Positions 1-11,407 of a stretch of DNA of 64,000 nucleotides are shown here, piece after piece; positions within the stretch are counted from its first letter, which is position 1; the number at the start of each line of letters is the position of its first letter. The stretch covers positions 79,026,155 to 79,090,154 of the forward strand of contig NC_044985.1 of assembly GCF_008728515.1 (NCBI RefSeq). Reading direction: 5' to 3'. The DNA is from Papio anubis. Taxonomy: Eukaryota; Chordata; Mammalia; Primates; Cercopithecidae. A program made the position numbers and the translations under genes. Under the pieces are notes generated by a model. It was not told the DNA's origin. It searched no databases and saw only the letters and a list, made by a program, of their open reading frames with translations.

Positions 1-400
1 CAATAGAATAGTAGTCAGCCTTTAAAAAAAAAGAAATTCTGTCATTGGCAACAACATGGATGAACCCAGAGGACATTATATCAAGTCAAATAAGTCAGGC
101 ACAGAAAGACAACAATTGCATGTTTTCACTTATATGTGGAATCTAAAATAATCAAACTCATGTAAGCGGAGAGTAGAATGGTTGGTCACCAGAGGCTGGG
201 GGTTGGGCAGAATGGAGAGATGTTGATCAAAGAGTAGAAAGTTACAGTTAGACAGAAGGAATAAATAATAAGTATCTAAGGTAACTGAAATGTTAGTTCA
301 ATCACTTTACACTGTGTACATACATGATAACATCACTGTGTACCACAGAATTATATATGATTATAAATTGTCAATAAAAAGAAAAGAAAAAGGAACAAGA
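1..400 (+). mobile_element. L1 3' end (L1MA/L1PB-type), 5' part outside window
   Basis: Reads as the end of ORF2 and the 3' UTR of an L1. It has the block around 'tggcaacaacatggatgaac' (about 46-66), the 'aagtcaggcacagaaagac' block and an A-rich tail near 375-400. Non-coding relic on the plus strand; its 5' part lies before the window. Confidence 0.8.
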
Positions 401-854
401 CTTATGTCTTATACAAGCCTTTTCAACCCCTTGTGATGAGCCTGTGTAACTTCCTGTTCCCTCCCCAACCATCTGAAACAGAACAAAACACACTCCCAAG
501 GCTGTGCAGCTCCCTGAAGCAGGGGATGCTTGTGATGTGCATCTCAGATGTGGTCACAGAGGAAAATGAGCAAGGAAGTACCTCTGAGCAGGCAAGGTCA
601 GAGGTCACGAAGGAAGATAGATAAGGAGGAAGGAAGATCCCCCAGAGAACACAATCAGTTGCTTCCAGACAGTCTAACAAAGGAAGTTACTTACTACACT
701 GCCAGGTAAGTGACAGATGCTTTTCTGATTCTTGCTTTTGGTGAAGAGTTGGTAGCATTAGATGTCAAGTAAACTCAGGAACTTCACTTTTGGGTACTTT
801 CAGTTGGGAAAACATTCAATACTAAATACATTAGTAAAAAATAAATAAATAACG
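401..854. other. No recognised feature
   Basis: Short open frames occur on both strands between 423 and 680 (85 and 63 codons), but they overlap, lack family motifs and show no coding signature I can support. I see no repeat here. Confidence 0.5.
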
Positions 855-1163
855 GGCCAGTTGCTGTGGATCACGCCTATAACCCCAGTACTTTTGGAGG
901 CCAAGGTAGGAGGGTAACTTGAGCCCAGGAGTCAAGACCAGCCTGGATAACATAGCAAGATCTCATCTCTACAAATAATCTTTTAAAAAATTAGCCTGGA
1001 ATAGTGGTGCATTCCTATAGTCCTAGCTACTCAGGAGGCTGAGATGGGAGGATCACTTGAGCCCAGGATGTCAAGGCTGCAGTGAGCCATGATCATGCCA
1101 TTGCACTCCAGCATGGGTGACAGAGCAAGACCCTATCTCAAAAAATTAAATATAATAAAATAA
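855..1163 (+). mobile_element. Alu, old (AluJ-type), sense
   Basis: Full dimeric Alu with left and right monomers, a middle A-rich linker near 980 and an A-rich tail ending near 1163. Many differences from the young Alu consensus point to an old J-type copy. Confidence 0.9.
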
Positions 1164-1210
1164 CCAATGTTTTGGCGTTCTAGTGTACAGACCATTACCT
1201 CCTTGATTAA

Positions 1211-1509
1211 TTTTTTTTTTTTTTTTTGAGACAGGGTCTCTCTCTGTCACCCAGGCTGGAGTGCAGTGGTGCAATCTCAGCTCACTGCAAGCTCCGTCTC
1301 CTAGGTTCACGCCATTCTCCTTCCTCAGCCTCCTGAGTAGCTGGGACTACAGGCGCCCGCCACCATGCCCGGCTAATTTTTTTGCATTTTTAGTAGAGAT
1401 GGGGTTTCACCGTGTTAGCTAGGATGGTCTCAATCTCCTGACCTTGTGATCTGCTTGCCTCGGCCTCCCAGAGTGCTGGGATTACAGGTGTGAGCCACCA
1501 CACTCAGCC
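1211..1509 (-). mobile_element. Alu, Y/S-type, antisense
   Basis: Starts with a T-run (1211-1227, the inverted A-tail), followed by 'gagacagggtctc' and a full-length antisense Alu ending at 1509. Wording such as 'gcaagctccgtctcctagg' fits a fairly young Alu. It is inserted at the left edge of an antisense L1. Confidence 0.9.
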
Positions 1510-2344
1510 TAGATGCCTTTTATTTCTTTTTCTTACCTAATTGCTCTGGTAAGGACCTCCAGTATTTTATTTAATAGAACTGGTGGAAATGGATGGCCTT
1601 GTTTTGTTCCTTATCTTAGAGTAAAAGCTTTCAACTTTTCATGGTTGAGTATAATGTAAGCTTTGAACTTGTTATATATGGCCTTTATTGTATTGGGGTA
1701 TATTTCTTCTATATTTAATTTGTGGAGAGTGTTGAGGATGTAGAATTGTGTCAAATGCTTTTTTCTGCATCTAATGAGATGATCCTATGGTATTTGCCTT
1801 TCACTCTTTTAATGTGGTGTATCACATTTATAGATTTGTATATATTGAACTATACTTGCATCCCTTGGGTAAACCCCATTTGATCAAAGTGAATAATTCT
1901 TTTAATGTGCTGTTGAATTCAGTTTGGTCACATTTTGCTGTGAACTTTTCTATCTATGTTCATCAGGAGTACCGACTTGTAATTTTCTTTTCTTGTAATG
2001 TCCTTGCCTGCCTTTGGTATCAAGGTAATGCTGGCCTCATAAAAAGAGTTCAAAAGTATACTGGTCCTTTTCAATGTTTTCAAAGAGTTTGAGAAAGACT
2101 GATATTAGTTCTTCTTTAAATGTTTGGTAGAATTTTGCCATAAAGGCATCTGGTCCTGCATTTGATTTTTGCTTTTTTGATGGGAGACTTTTTAAATTAT
2201 TGATTCAAACTCCTCACTCATTATTGGTCTGTTCTTACTTTCTGTTTCTTCTTGATTCAGTGTTAGTAGGTTCTGTGTGTCTAAGAATTTATTCATTTCT
2301 CTAGGCTATCCAATTTGTTGACATATAATTGTTCATAGTAATTA
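1510..2344 (-). mobile_element. L1 ORF2 remnant, antisense (left part)
   Basis: Reverse complement of the L1 ORF2 reverse-transcriptase region. Diagnostic stretches include 'ttttctgcatctaatgagat' (about 1761-1780) and 'gtaatgctggcctcataaaa' (about 2025). The element continues at 2844-3250 on the far side of an inserted LTR. The frame is broken by many changes. Confidence 0.88.
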
Positions 2345-2843
2345 TATTAGGCCATTCTTGCATTCCTATAAAGAAATACCTTTGAGTCATACGTTTTATG
2401 AAGAAGAAGAAGAAGGAGGAGGAGGAGGAGGAGAAGGAAGAGGAGGAGGAGGAAATAATACCTGAAATAGGGTAATTTATTAAGGAAAAGGGGTTCAATT
2501 AGTTCAGGTTCTGTAGGCTGTACAGGAAACATTGCAGTATCTGCTTATGGAGAGGCCCTAGGAAGCTTTCAATTATGATGGAAGGTGAAGGGGGAGTCGG
2601 CACATCACATGGTGAAAGCAGGAGCAAGCAAGCAAGAGTGGGGAGGTGCCACACACTTTTAAACAACCAGATCTTGCAAGAACTCACTCCCTATCATGAG
2701 GCCAGTACCAAGGAGATGGTATTAAACAATTCATGAGAAATGAACCCCCATGATCTAATCACCTCTCACCAGGCCCACCTCTAACGTTGAGGATTACAAT
2801 TCAACATGAGACTTGGGTAGAAACATAGATCTGAACCATATCA
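2345..2843 (-). mobile_element. MaLR LTR (MST-type), antisense, inside L1
   Basis: Matches the reverse complement of an ERVL-MaLR LTR of MST type. It has 'aggccattcttgcattcct' at the left edge, 'ctgtaggctgtacaggaaac' near 2510, and 'ggattacaattcaacatgag' near 2790. The flanking L1 sequence continues on both sides, so the LTR inserted into the L1. An expanded purine repeat interrupts its left end. Confidence 0.8.
2400..2454. repeat. (GAA)n/(GGA)n purine microsatellite
   Basis: Runs of GAA followed by GGA and GAG triplets, purine-only on the plus strand for about 55 bases. It lies within the MST LTR, splitting its first 45 bases from the rest. Confidence 0.9.
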
Positions 2844-3250
2844 ATAATCTTCTATGATCACTTGTACTTCTGTAATATCAGTTGTATTGTCTCTTCTTTC
2901 ATTTCTGACCTTATTTATTTGAGCCTTCTCTCTTTTTGTAGTTAATCTAGCTAAGAGTTTGTCAATTTTATTTTTTCAAAGAACTCACTCTTGCTTCCAC
3001 TTATTTTTGTATTGTTTTTCTGATCCCTATTTCATTTATTTCTGCTCTGATCTTTATTTCCTGCCTTCTGCTAAATTTGGGCTTACATTGTTCTTTTTCT
3101 AGTTCCTTGAGGTATAATATTGGGTTGTTTATTTGAGATCTTTCTCTTTTTTTGATATAGGTATTTATTGCTATAAATCGCCCTCTCAGAACTGCTTTTG
3201 CTTCAACCCATAGGTATTTGGTAAGTTTTGTTCCCATTTTCATCAGGTTC
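2844..3250 (-). mobile_element. L1 ORF2 remnant, antisense (right part)
   Basis: Continues the element at 1510-2344 in the same orientation. Recognisable stretches include 'catttatttctgctctgatc' (about 3032) and 'aggtatttattgctataaat' (about 3159). The 85-codon minus-strand frame at 3001-3258 is leftover ORF2, not a gene. Confidence 0.88.
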
Positions 3251-4596
3251 CTTGCCACTTTGGCAAGAAATTCCTTGACATTTTAGTAAAATGTCAATCT
3301 ACTTCTTTCACATCAATTTCCTACGCATATGACCCACTCCAAAAATCTTACCTAGAAATATATTTTTAAGTCTAGACATTTACTCTTGCAGTTACTGGTC
3401 TCATAAAATAACTCTTTCCTTCATTTCTCTTGAAGTTATGTGCCTTAAAGCCAATGGAAGGCAATATCTAAGTCTAATTTTTGCTGCTACACAGTTTCTG
3501 GCACAGAACTCCTTTTTAAAGGGCTTGGAAACACAGCCTTCCTTGGCAGAATTGTGTTTCTTTTCATCTCTACTCGTAGACCAGCTAGTTTTAGCCTGAG
3601 TTTATCTTTTTCTTCCTCACTAAGCTTAATCATTTCTAGCTTTTGATTTAAAGTGAGACACATGTAACTCTTCTTTCACTTGAATACTTAGAGACCATTT
3701 TAGGTTATTAATTGGCTTAATTTCAATATTGTTTTGTTTCAGGGAAGAGGAGGTCCAAGGAGATGGGAGAGAGTTGGGAGAACAATCAATCAGTAGAGTA
3801 GTCAGAACACACACAACATTTATCAATTAAGTTGCTGTCTTAATTAAGGTGCACCAAAACAATTACAGTGGTAACGTCAAAGGTCACTGATAACAGTTCA
3901 TCGTAACAGATGTAACAACAGCAACAATAATAATAATAAACATTTTTGAAATATTGCAAGAAATTACCAAAATGTGACACAGAGGCACAATGTGAGCACA
4001 TGCTGTTGGAAAAGCAAGCGACAGACTCCTTCAAAGCAGGGCTGCCTCAAATCTTCAATTTGTAAAAAGCACAATATTTGCAAAGTACTGTAAAGCAATG
4101 AGCAATATAATATGTATGTATTTCAAGTAGCACGATACTTAGCTAAAGATTAAGAGTTCGATAATATGTAAGAAGACAAAACAGTATCTATCAAATCCAT
4201 AATGAAAAAAAATCCATAACGTAACAGAAGAAATGTATTTTCAAAGACTGGAAAACATTGAAACCAATACTATAGAGTCAACTCTATCTTTGAGTCATCA
4301 TAAATGTATTTACGTGTATAGATTATTGATCTGGAAGAGTGATTGTATTTGAACCCATTAGTACCCAACACAAAAGACAGATCTTTTGGTAAATCTTCCA
4401 TTTTTCAGCAATGTGAGATTATGTTGTCATATTTTCACATGTTATTTATGTAAAAAGGAACCACGTGAAAAAAATGCATTGGCTGCCTAAGAGAGTTTAA
4501 GGATTGAGGTCTGAAAGGGCAAAGCCATGTCAGCCATACAACCTATATTCCAGCCTCACCAACACAGCCTTAGCTTCCTTCTGCTGTCCTAGTGTG
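3251..4596. other. No recognised gene or repeat; short (TAA)n
   Basis: A short ATA/TAA run sits at about 3924-3940. Small open frames near 3626-3826 and 3840-4034 have no recognisable product. Otherwise nothing I can assign. Confidence 0.5.
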
Positions 4597-4648
4597 CCAT
4601 TTTTGTTTGTTTGTTTGTTTGTTTTGCTTGTTTTTTTGTTTGTTTGTT
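4597..4648. repeat. (TTTG)n microsatellite at an Alu tail
   Basis: Tandem TTTG units directly abut the antisense Alu that follows. They are the inverted, mutated A-tail of that Alu. Confidence 0.88.
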
Positions 4649-4947
4649 TTTTGAGACAAAGTCTCACTCTGTCACCCAGGCTAGAGTGCAGTGGCACAAT
4701 CACGGTTATTACAGCATCAACTTCCTGGGCTCAAGTGATCTTCCTGCCTTAACCTCCTGAGTAGCTAGGACTACAGGCCTGTGCCACCACATCCAACTAA
4801 TTTTTTTTTTTTTTTTTTTTTTTTTTTGATAGAGATGAGATCTCATTATGTGGCTCAGTCTAGTCTCAAACTCCTGGCCTCAGGTGATCCTCCCACCTGA
4901 GCCTCCCAGAGAGCTGGGATTCCAGGCGTGAGCTCCCCTACCCAGCC
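4649..4947 (-). mobile_element. Alu, AluJ-type, antisense
   Basis: Full-length antisense Alu with an unusually long internal T-run (4801-4827) at the middle linker. The high divergence suggests AluJ. The 82-codon frame at 4504-4752 is a translation of this element and its tail. Confidence 0.9.
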
Positions 4948-5513
4948 TGTCCCAGTAATTATTAATAGAGAGCTTCTATATACTGTAAAAAGTGCCCTGG
5001 CTCAGAAAATAAAGCATATGGTCACCCTAGCTATACTCCCTTGTATAATAAATTTCTACATTGAGTTTAATTTCATGAAAAATACTGTATTTAACAACAC
5101 ATGCCCATTGTTTTCTATATTAGTAAGAATTTTCTCATTTGTCAAATAAATAATAATAATGCCCACAAGCTACCCATCTCAACATAGCTGAAAGAAATGT
5201 TAAATGCAAATGCATAGTCCTAATGCTATAACCTGTCTGACAGATGCCAGAGAGAATCTATTTCTATCAGATCAGCCCTTCCTCTTTATCTTTAAATGTT
5301 TTATCTTGAATTATTGCTTAAACTGCCTAAGGTCTTCTCTAAAGTAAGAAATACATTATGTCATAATATGAATAAATACTTACACAATTAAGTAAAAGAT
5401 CAGAATGCAAGATTGTATATAGATTCATTATATCTGTGTTGGAGGAATTTTATGCATATAAAGAAAAGCTAAGAGGAAAACATCAAAACTTTAATAACGA
5501 TTGTGTTCAGAAG
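4948..5513. other. No recognised feature
   Basis: AT-rich sequence between an Alu and the THE1 element. The 73-codon plus frame at 4928-5149 is not recognisable. Confidence 0.5.
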
Positions 5514-5518
5514 ATAAG

Positions 5519-5868
5519 TAATATGGTTTGGCTATGTCCCCTTCCCAATGTCAACTTGAATTGTATCTCCCAGAATTCCCATGTGTTGTAGGAGGGACCC
5601 AGAGGGAGGTAATTGAATCATGGGGACAGGTCTTTCCTATGTTATTCTCATGATAGTTAATACGTCTCATGAGATCTAATGGGCTTATAAGGGGTTTCTG
5701 CTTTTGCTTCTTCCTGATTTTCTCCTGCTGTGGCCATGTAAGAAGAGCCTTTTGCCTCCTGCCATGATTCTGAAGCCTCCCCAGCCATGTGGAACTGTAA
5801 CTCCATTTAAACCTTTTTTTGTTCCCAGTTTTGGGTGTTTATCAGCAGCATGAAAACGAACTAATACA
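5519..5868 (+). mobile_element. THE1 5' LTR
   Basis: 350 bp. It starts with a mutated TGATATGG and ends in CTAATACA. Contains the stretches 'gaattgtatctcccagaatt' and 'catgagatctaatgggctta' typical of THE1 LTRs. Pairs with the 3' LTR at 7442-7796. Confidence 0.93.
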
Positions 5869-5945
5869 GTAAATTGGTACCGGGAATGGGGCGTTGCTGA
5901 AAAGATACCCAAAAACGTGGAAGCGACTTAGGAACTGGGCACAGG

Positions 5946-6794
5946 TTGGAACAGTTTGGAGGTTCAGAAGAAGAAAGGAAAATATGGGAAAGTTTGGAAC
6001 TTCCTAGAGACTTGTTGAATGACTTTGCCCAAAATGCTGATAGCAATATAGACAATAAAATTCAGGTTGAGGTGGTGTCAGATGGAGATGAGGGACTTTT
6101 TAGAAACTGGAGTAAAGGTGACTCTTGTTATGTTTTAGCAAAGGGACTGGTGACATTTTGTCCACGCCCTAGAGATCTGTGGAACTTTGAACTTGAGAAA
6201 GATGATTTAGGGTATCTCAAGGAAGAAATTTCTAAGCAGCAAAGCATTCAAGAGGTGTCTTGGGTATTGTTAAAGACATTAAGTTTTATAAGAAAGCAGA
6301 GCACAAAAGTTTGGAAAATTTGCAGCCTGACTATGCAATTAAAAAAAAAAAAAAATCCCATTTGCTGGGCAGAAATTCAAGCCGGCTGCAGAAATTTGCA
6401 TAATAGCAAGGAGACTAATGTTAATCCCCAAGATGATGGGGAAAATGTCTCTAGGCCATGTCAGAGACATTCATGGCAGTCCCTCCCATCACAGGCCCAG
6501 AGGCCCAGGAGAGAAAGTGGTTTCATGGGCCTGGCCCAGGGTCCCCATGCTGTGTGCAGCCTAGGGACTTGGTGCCCTGTGTCCCAGTCATTCCAGCCAT
6601 GGCTGAAAGGGGCCAACGGAGAGCTCAGGCTGTGGCTTCAGAGGGTGCAAGCCCCAAGCCTCGGCAGCTTCCACGTAGTGTTGAGCCTGGGAGTGCACAG
6701 AAGTCAAGAATTGAGGTTTGGAAACCTCTGCGTAGATTTCAGAGGATTTATGGATAAACCTGGATATGCAGGCAAAAGTTTGGGGCGGGGGTAA
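5946..6794 (+). pseudogene. THE1 internal gag-like remnant, 282-codon open frame
   Basis: An open stretch of 282 codons starts 78 bases after the 5' LTR and lies inside the THE1 interior. The N-terminal part (roughly residues 1-130) reads like the acidic, charged MaLR gag-derived sequence. After a lysine run encoded by an A-run (about 6341-6354) the composition shifts to Pro/Gln/Ser-rich and looks frame-shifted relative to the first part. No nucleocapsid zinc knuckle, protease or polymerase motif is visible. MaLR elements are non-autonomous, so this is a fossil viral remnant rather than a host gene; a working product is unlikely. Confidence 0.75.
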
Positions 6795-7441
6795 GGCCCT
6801 CATGGAGAACCTCTGCTAGGGCAGTGCAGAAGGGAAATGTGGGGTGGGAGCCGCCACACAGAGTCCCTACTGGGGCATTACATAGTGGAGCTGTGAGAAG
6901 AGGGCCACTGTCCTCCAGAACCCAGAATAGTATAGATACACTCACGGTTTGCACTGTGCACCTGAAAAAGCTGCAGACACTCAATGCCAGCTGGTGAAAG
7001 CAGCCTGGAGGAAGTCTGTACCCTGCAAAGGCACAGGAGCAGAGCTGCTGAAGACCATGGGAACCCACCTCTTGCATCAGCGTGACCTGGATGTGAGACC
7101 TGGAGTCAAAGGAGATCATTTTGGAGCTTTAAAATTTGACTGCCCTGCTGGATTTTGAATTTGCATGGGCCCTGTAACCCCTTTGTTTTGGCTAATTTCT
7201 CCCACTTGAAATGGCTGTATTTACCCAATACCTGTACCCTCATTGAATCTAGGAAGTAACTAGCTTGCTTTTAATTTTACAGGCTCATAGGCAGAAGGGA
7301 CTTGCCTTGTCTCAGATGAAACTTTGGACTGTGGACTTTTGGGTTAACACTGAATGAGTTAAGACTTTGGAAGACTGTTGGGAAGGCATGATTGGTTTTT
7401 GAAATGTGAGGACATGAGATTTGGAGGGGTCAGGAGCGGAA

Positions 7442-7796
7442 TGATATGGTTTGGCTGTGTCCACACCAACTCTTAACTTGAATTGTATCTCCCAGAATTC
7501 CCACGTGTTATGGGAGGCACCCAAGGGGATATAATTGAATTATGGAGGCTGGTAGTTCCCATGCTATTCTCGTGATAGTTAATAAGTCTCATGAGATCTG
7601 ATGGGATTATCAGGGGTCTCTGCTTTTGCTTCTTCCTCATTTTCTCTTGCCACAGCCATGTAGGAAGAGTCTTTCTCCTCCTGCCATGATTCTGAGGCCT
7701 CCCCAGCAATGTGGAGCCGTAAGTCCAATAAACATTTTTTTGTTGTTCTCAGTTTCAGGTATATCTTTATCAGCAGCACGAAAATGAACTAATACA
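7442..7796 (+). mobile_element. THE1 3' LTR
   Basis: 355 bp, starts TGATATGG and ends CTAATACA. Same block order as the 5' LTR, with many private substitutions that show an old integration. Confidence 0.93.
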
Positions 7797-7801
7797 ACAA
7801 G

Positions 7802-8349
7802 ATTATGAATAATGTTTTTCTACTTTTCTCTATTTTCTAAATTTTCATTTCTACTTTGTTATTAATATTAATAAAAATAAATGTGTCATGTATAATTTTT
7901 ACTATTGTTAAATATTAGCAATAATCATAATAAATTATAATTCAACCATGATCTTCTTGCTTAACTTTTGTCATTTTTCTTATAGCATTCTATTCAGGGA
8001 AGCACATATATAGGGTCATTATCGAAAGTATAAATACCAAATCTTACTGCTAAATTTATCATAGAAATTGCCTCTGAGAATAAGCCTGGCACCATATATT
8101 CAATAGAACCATTGAAATATGGAAATATTTGTGTAACAACTTATAATTTTAAAAGATGAACAGAAAGAGCATTTTCTAAAAACAAAGAATATAGGCTATA
8201 CAATCTGAGGTTAATAAGACATCTTAATAATTAGTACCAGAGCAAAATTATTTTTTGCAAAGATTAGTGGTGATTTGTAGGGATTTAAAGATGAGCAATT
8301 TAAGATACTTAGGAATAAAACAATGAAATAAACTCCACAAATAAAGTAT
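7802..8349. other. AT-rich, no recognised feature
   Basis: Strongly AT-rich flank of the THE1 element; no gene or repeat I can name. Confidence 0.5.
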
Positions 8350-8960
8350 TAAAATGAAATCTACCTACCATACATAAAGTAGAAAGATAAGCCACAAGTT
8401 GGGAAGAAAATATTTGTAACCCAAATAAACCACAAAGGAGTAACACCAGGATATATATTTTTTAAATCCATAAACTAATCAAAAAAAGACCAAAAGCCCA
8501 ATTAGGAAAGGGCAACAATGAACAGAGAATGTGAAAAAACAATTCCCTCAGTAGAAAACTATAGTAGACCTTTCAGTCTTGGTAAACATATATATAAAGA
8601 CGGTCAATATCACTTATAATTAGGGAAATGCATATTAACAAACAATGAGATATCATTTATGATAATACTAACTTATCTGACAATTTTTTATATCTGACAA
8701 TACTTTATGACTGAGTCTTTTTTAATTCAACTCCTCATTATCAATTGTTGGTGAGGGCATGGAACAACATGTGGGAGGGCAAACTGGTACTACTACTTAC
8801 TTGGAAAGCAATTTTGGCAATACCTAGTGAAATGGAAGATGTGCTCACACAACAACCAGAAAAATGGCCCCAAAAATGACTTAAAACCCTTGGTAAAATA
8901 TAAGAAACATGATTTGAAAAGCACAGATGCATTCACAAGAAAAGAAGGCAAATGCTTTGG
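8350..8960 (+). mobile_element. L1M ORF2 3' fragment, sense
   Basis: Degenerate late-ORF2 sequence. It has a 'gggaaatgcatattaacaaa' block (about 8623) followed by 'caatgagatatcattta', and 'gtgagggcatgg' then 'gcaattttggcaatacc' (8750-8825), in the order of old L1M elements. Confidence 0.75.
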
Positions 8961-9689
8961 GACCAGAAAAGAAAAGGAAAAACTACAATTGTGCTATATG
9001 AGTTGTCAGTGTGGCTGTCTGGGGAGTTCTGCCAGTCCTTGTAAATGTGGACACATGGATCTTCATGACCACAAGGGAATAGAACAAAAGGTCTTTGGTT
9101 TGAGAGAAGCTGAAATTTAGAACTGGGACTACCGTCCCTCCCTCCCACAAGACACCAAAAACACTCATAAAAACATGCACGCACACATGCACACATTGAC
9201 AAATGTGGTGCTTGGATGCTAGAAGCCTACACCTTCAGTGAGAGGGTGGAATAAAAATAGATCCACCCATTAGCAATGGGAAATACATAAATCGTTTGTT
9301 TTGTATGGGCTCTGTGTAGAAAATTATCTCCTCTGAGAATTTTTAACACCAGGTCTGTGCATACATAAATTTGAAATTTGAATGTACATTACCACACGGC
9401 CTGGGAGTCTCTGATTTAAGAAATTAACTCTAAAGTGGTGCAGGCTGGATGCATAGCAAAAACAAAAGCAAACTTTGCTGGAAGCAACACCCTGAATCTG
9501 TCCCAACTCCTTTTACAAAAGAACTCTTTATAAAGTTATGTATATAAAGGGAACTATAAGAGACAAACACTAACCGAGGACTAGAGGTAGCAGAGGCTGT
9601 TATTACTCCTAGCAAGAAATGGGGATGGAAGAAGGTGAATACTAGAATCTTAGTGAAAATTAGGTAAAGAAGATCATTCATTGTGAGTA
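8961..9689. other. No recognised feature
   Basis: Separates two L1M fragments of the same orientation, so it may be an unrecognised insertion or a degraded L1 interior. Overlapping small frames on both strands (8827-9202) give no family match. Confidence 0.45.
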
Positions 9690-9990
9690 GAGCAGTTGAC
9701 CTTGACCTTCACTTGATAAACACAAGCACATGTGTGCTTAACAAGGACATGTTCTGCGTCACTGTTTGTAAATGCCAAAAAAAAAAAAAAAGTATACTTT
9801 TTAAATGCCCATTTACTGGGCAAAAAATTAACAAATTGTGGTGTGGTCATTCATTGGAATACTGAATAGCACTTCCAATAAATGAAAAGTACTACATTTA
9901 TCAATCTGTATATATTTCAAAAAATATAACAAGTGAAATAAGTAACTTGCAAAAGATTCTTACAATAAAATAACTTTAATAATAACTTCA
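9690..9990 (+). mobile_element. L1M 3' fragment, sense
   Basis: Resembles the old L1M block that ends ORF2: 'gtttgtaaatgcc' followed by an A-run (9777-9791), then 'attcattggaatactgaat' and 'caagtgaaataag'. Probably the continuation of the fragment at 8350-8960. Confidence 0.6.
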
Positions 9991-10739
9991 ATATAAATTT
10001 TTAGTTTGTAAAGCAATATTTTGCTGCTTATGTTTGCATACTAACTACCCACCAGCACTGCACTAGTTTATCCTCATTATGTTAGACGTAGCTGCAAGTC
10101 TATTGTGAAGTTTTTTCCAGATGCATATCATCCACACCCACCATCCTCTGAACTTGACATTTTTATCTCACTCACTTTCCCTCTCCTCTCCTCATTCCAT
10201 CAGACTTACAAGGAGAAAACTATCCTCCCATCCTGCATGGCAGAAAATGTCCATTATTCCTGACTTATACAAACAACATTCAAGCCCACTGGATCTAGCT
10301 TTCAGTATACTAATGGAAGCTTTCAATATTTAGAAATATTTAGAAAACCCATACTCCCTTTACAAAGCCTAACTGTGGGGTTTTTTACTTTTTGCTTTTT
10401 ACTTGTACTAAACCCAGGTTCCAGAGAACTTGAAATGGTTTACAAGGAAGGGGTCTCAGAAAGTCATCAGAATTCCATTCCCTCCTCATCCAGGAGGATA
10501 TATTTATTGCAGAGAAGGAATAAGGAGTGTTCCTTGAATGTTTCTTTCCTTAGCTATGGTGGGCCATCAGATAGTCCTCTGTGTCATGGTCAAAACAAAT
10601 CCATCTGTTTCTGTACTTCCAAAGTTCTGGGCAATGGTGGGCTGATAGGACTTTTGTCCCATGATGAAAGATACCCTCAATGGCCGTAAAATTAGTGACT
10701 AGCTGGTAAAACATTTGTAAATCTTGTCACACTGGAAAC
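9991..10739. other. No recognised feature
   Basis: A 104-codon plus frame at 10375-10689 shows no motif or family I recognise. No repeat identified. Confidence 0.45.
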
Positions 10740-10910
10740 AGGCTAGGATTTTAGAGCCAGAAAATATTATAAAATTTACCTAGTCTTATATTATCATTTA
10801 CTGAAGAGTAAATTGAAGACTAGTGAGGTTAGAAAGTTCCCAGTATAACTCAGCTAGTGAGTGAGGCAGGTAAGACCAGAGACAAGTCAAGAATCAAGCT
10901 GCTTAATTCC
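10740..10910 (+). mobile_element. MIR-like SINE relic, sense
   Basis: Weak match to the MIR central and 3' part: 'tactgaagagtaaattgaag', then 'gaggttagaaag' and 'actcagctagtgagtgaggc', corresponding to the conserved block about column 100-170 of MIR. Confidence 0.5.
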
Positions 10911-11134
10911 TACTCCAGTGCAATTTCCTCTGAAGGAGAAAAACTGTCTCAAACCTGGTACGAAAGCCAACCTTTTCTTCCTTTGGGGAAGAAATTAACA
11001 TTTCTGGCAAAATGCTTCAGCAAATTTCTTGTGAAGTTTAATTAAAATCTTGTTATGGGACACCATTTCCTTCCCACACAGCTGTCAGTCAAGAGTGACC
11101 TTTAACCAAACTTTTTCTTTCATTTATATCTAAT

Positions 11135-11325
11135 CCAGTGACTTCAAATTTTACTGTACATGAGAATTACCCAGGAAGCTTTTCTAATTCTCAACGTCCA
11201 GATCGAAACCCCATACTAATTAAATCAGAATGCATAGGGATAGAAGCCAGGTATCAATATCCAATATCTTTTAAAGCTCCTTTCCTAGATGGGTCCAATG
11301 TGTAATAAAGTTTGGAAACCACTGA
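11135..11325. mobile_element. MER5 (hAT-Charlie) DNA transposon relic
   Basis: About 190 bp with MER5 features: 'tacatgagaattacccagga' near the left end, 'actaattaaatcagaatgca' in the middle, 'ttttaaagctcctttcctag', and 'ggaaaccactga' at the right end. Its ends are roughly inverted, as expected of a hAT MITE. Confidence 0.78.
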
Positions 11326-11343
11326 TAGAACCCAAAAATGATT

Positions 11344-11407
11344 AACCGTCTCTTTCTCTCTCTCTCCCTCTCTCTCTTTCTCAATTGCTCTCTTTTCTCT
11401 TTTTCTC
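11344..11407. repeat. CT-rich low-complexity repeat
   Basis: Pyrimidine tract of CT and TTCTC units, almost without purines on the plus strand. Confidence 0.88.

Larger units (their letters stand above)
5514..7801 (+). mobile_element. Complete THE1 (ERVL-MaLR) provirus with target duplications
   Basis: Two LTRs (5519-5868 and 7442-7796) flank a 1573-bp interior, giving about 2.28 kb, the normal size for a complete THE1. Flanking 5-mers ATAAG (5514-5518) and ACAAG (7797-7801) differ at one base and fit the 5-bp duplication of ERVL integration. The interior begins with 'gtaaattggtaccgggaatg', typical of MaLR primer-binding and leader sequence. It carries a gag-like open stretch but nothing resembling pol or env. 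It is an old non-autonomous element. Confidence 0.93.

Noticed and set aside
2301..2532. Poly-Ser and poly-Leu minus-strand frames
   Set aside because: They read the GAA/GGA microsatellite in two frames; there is no protein signal outside it.
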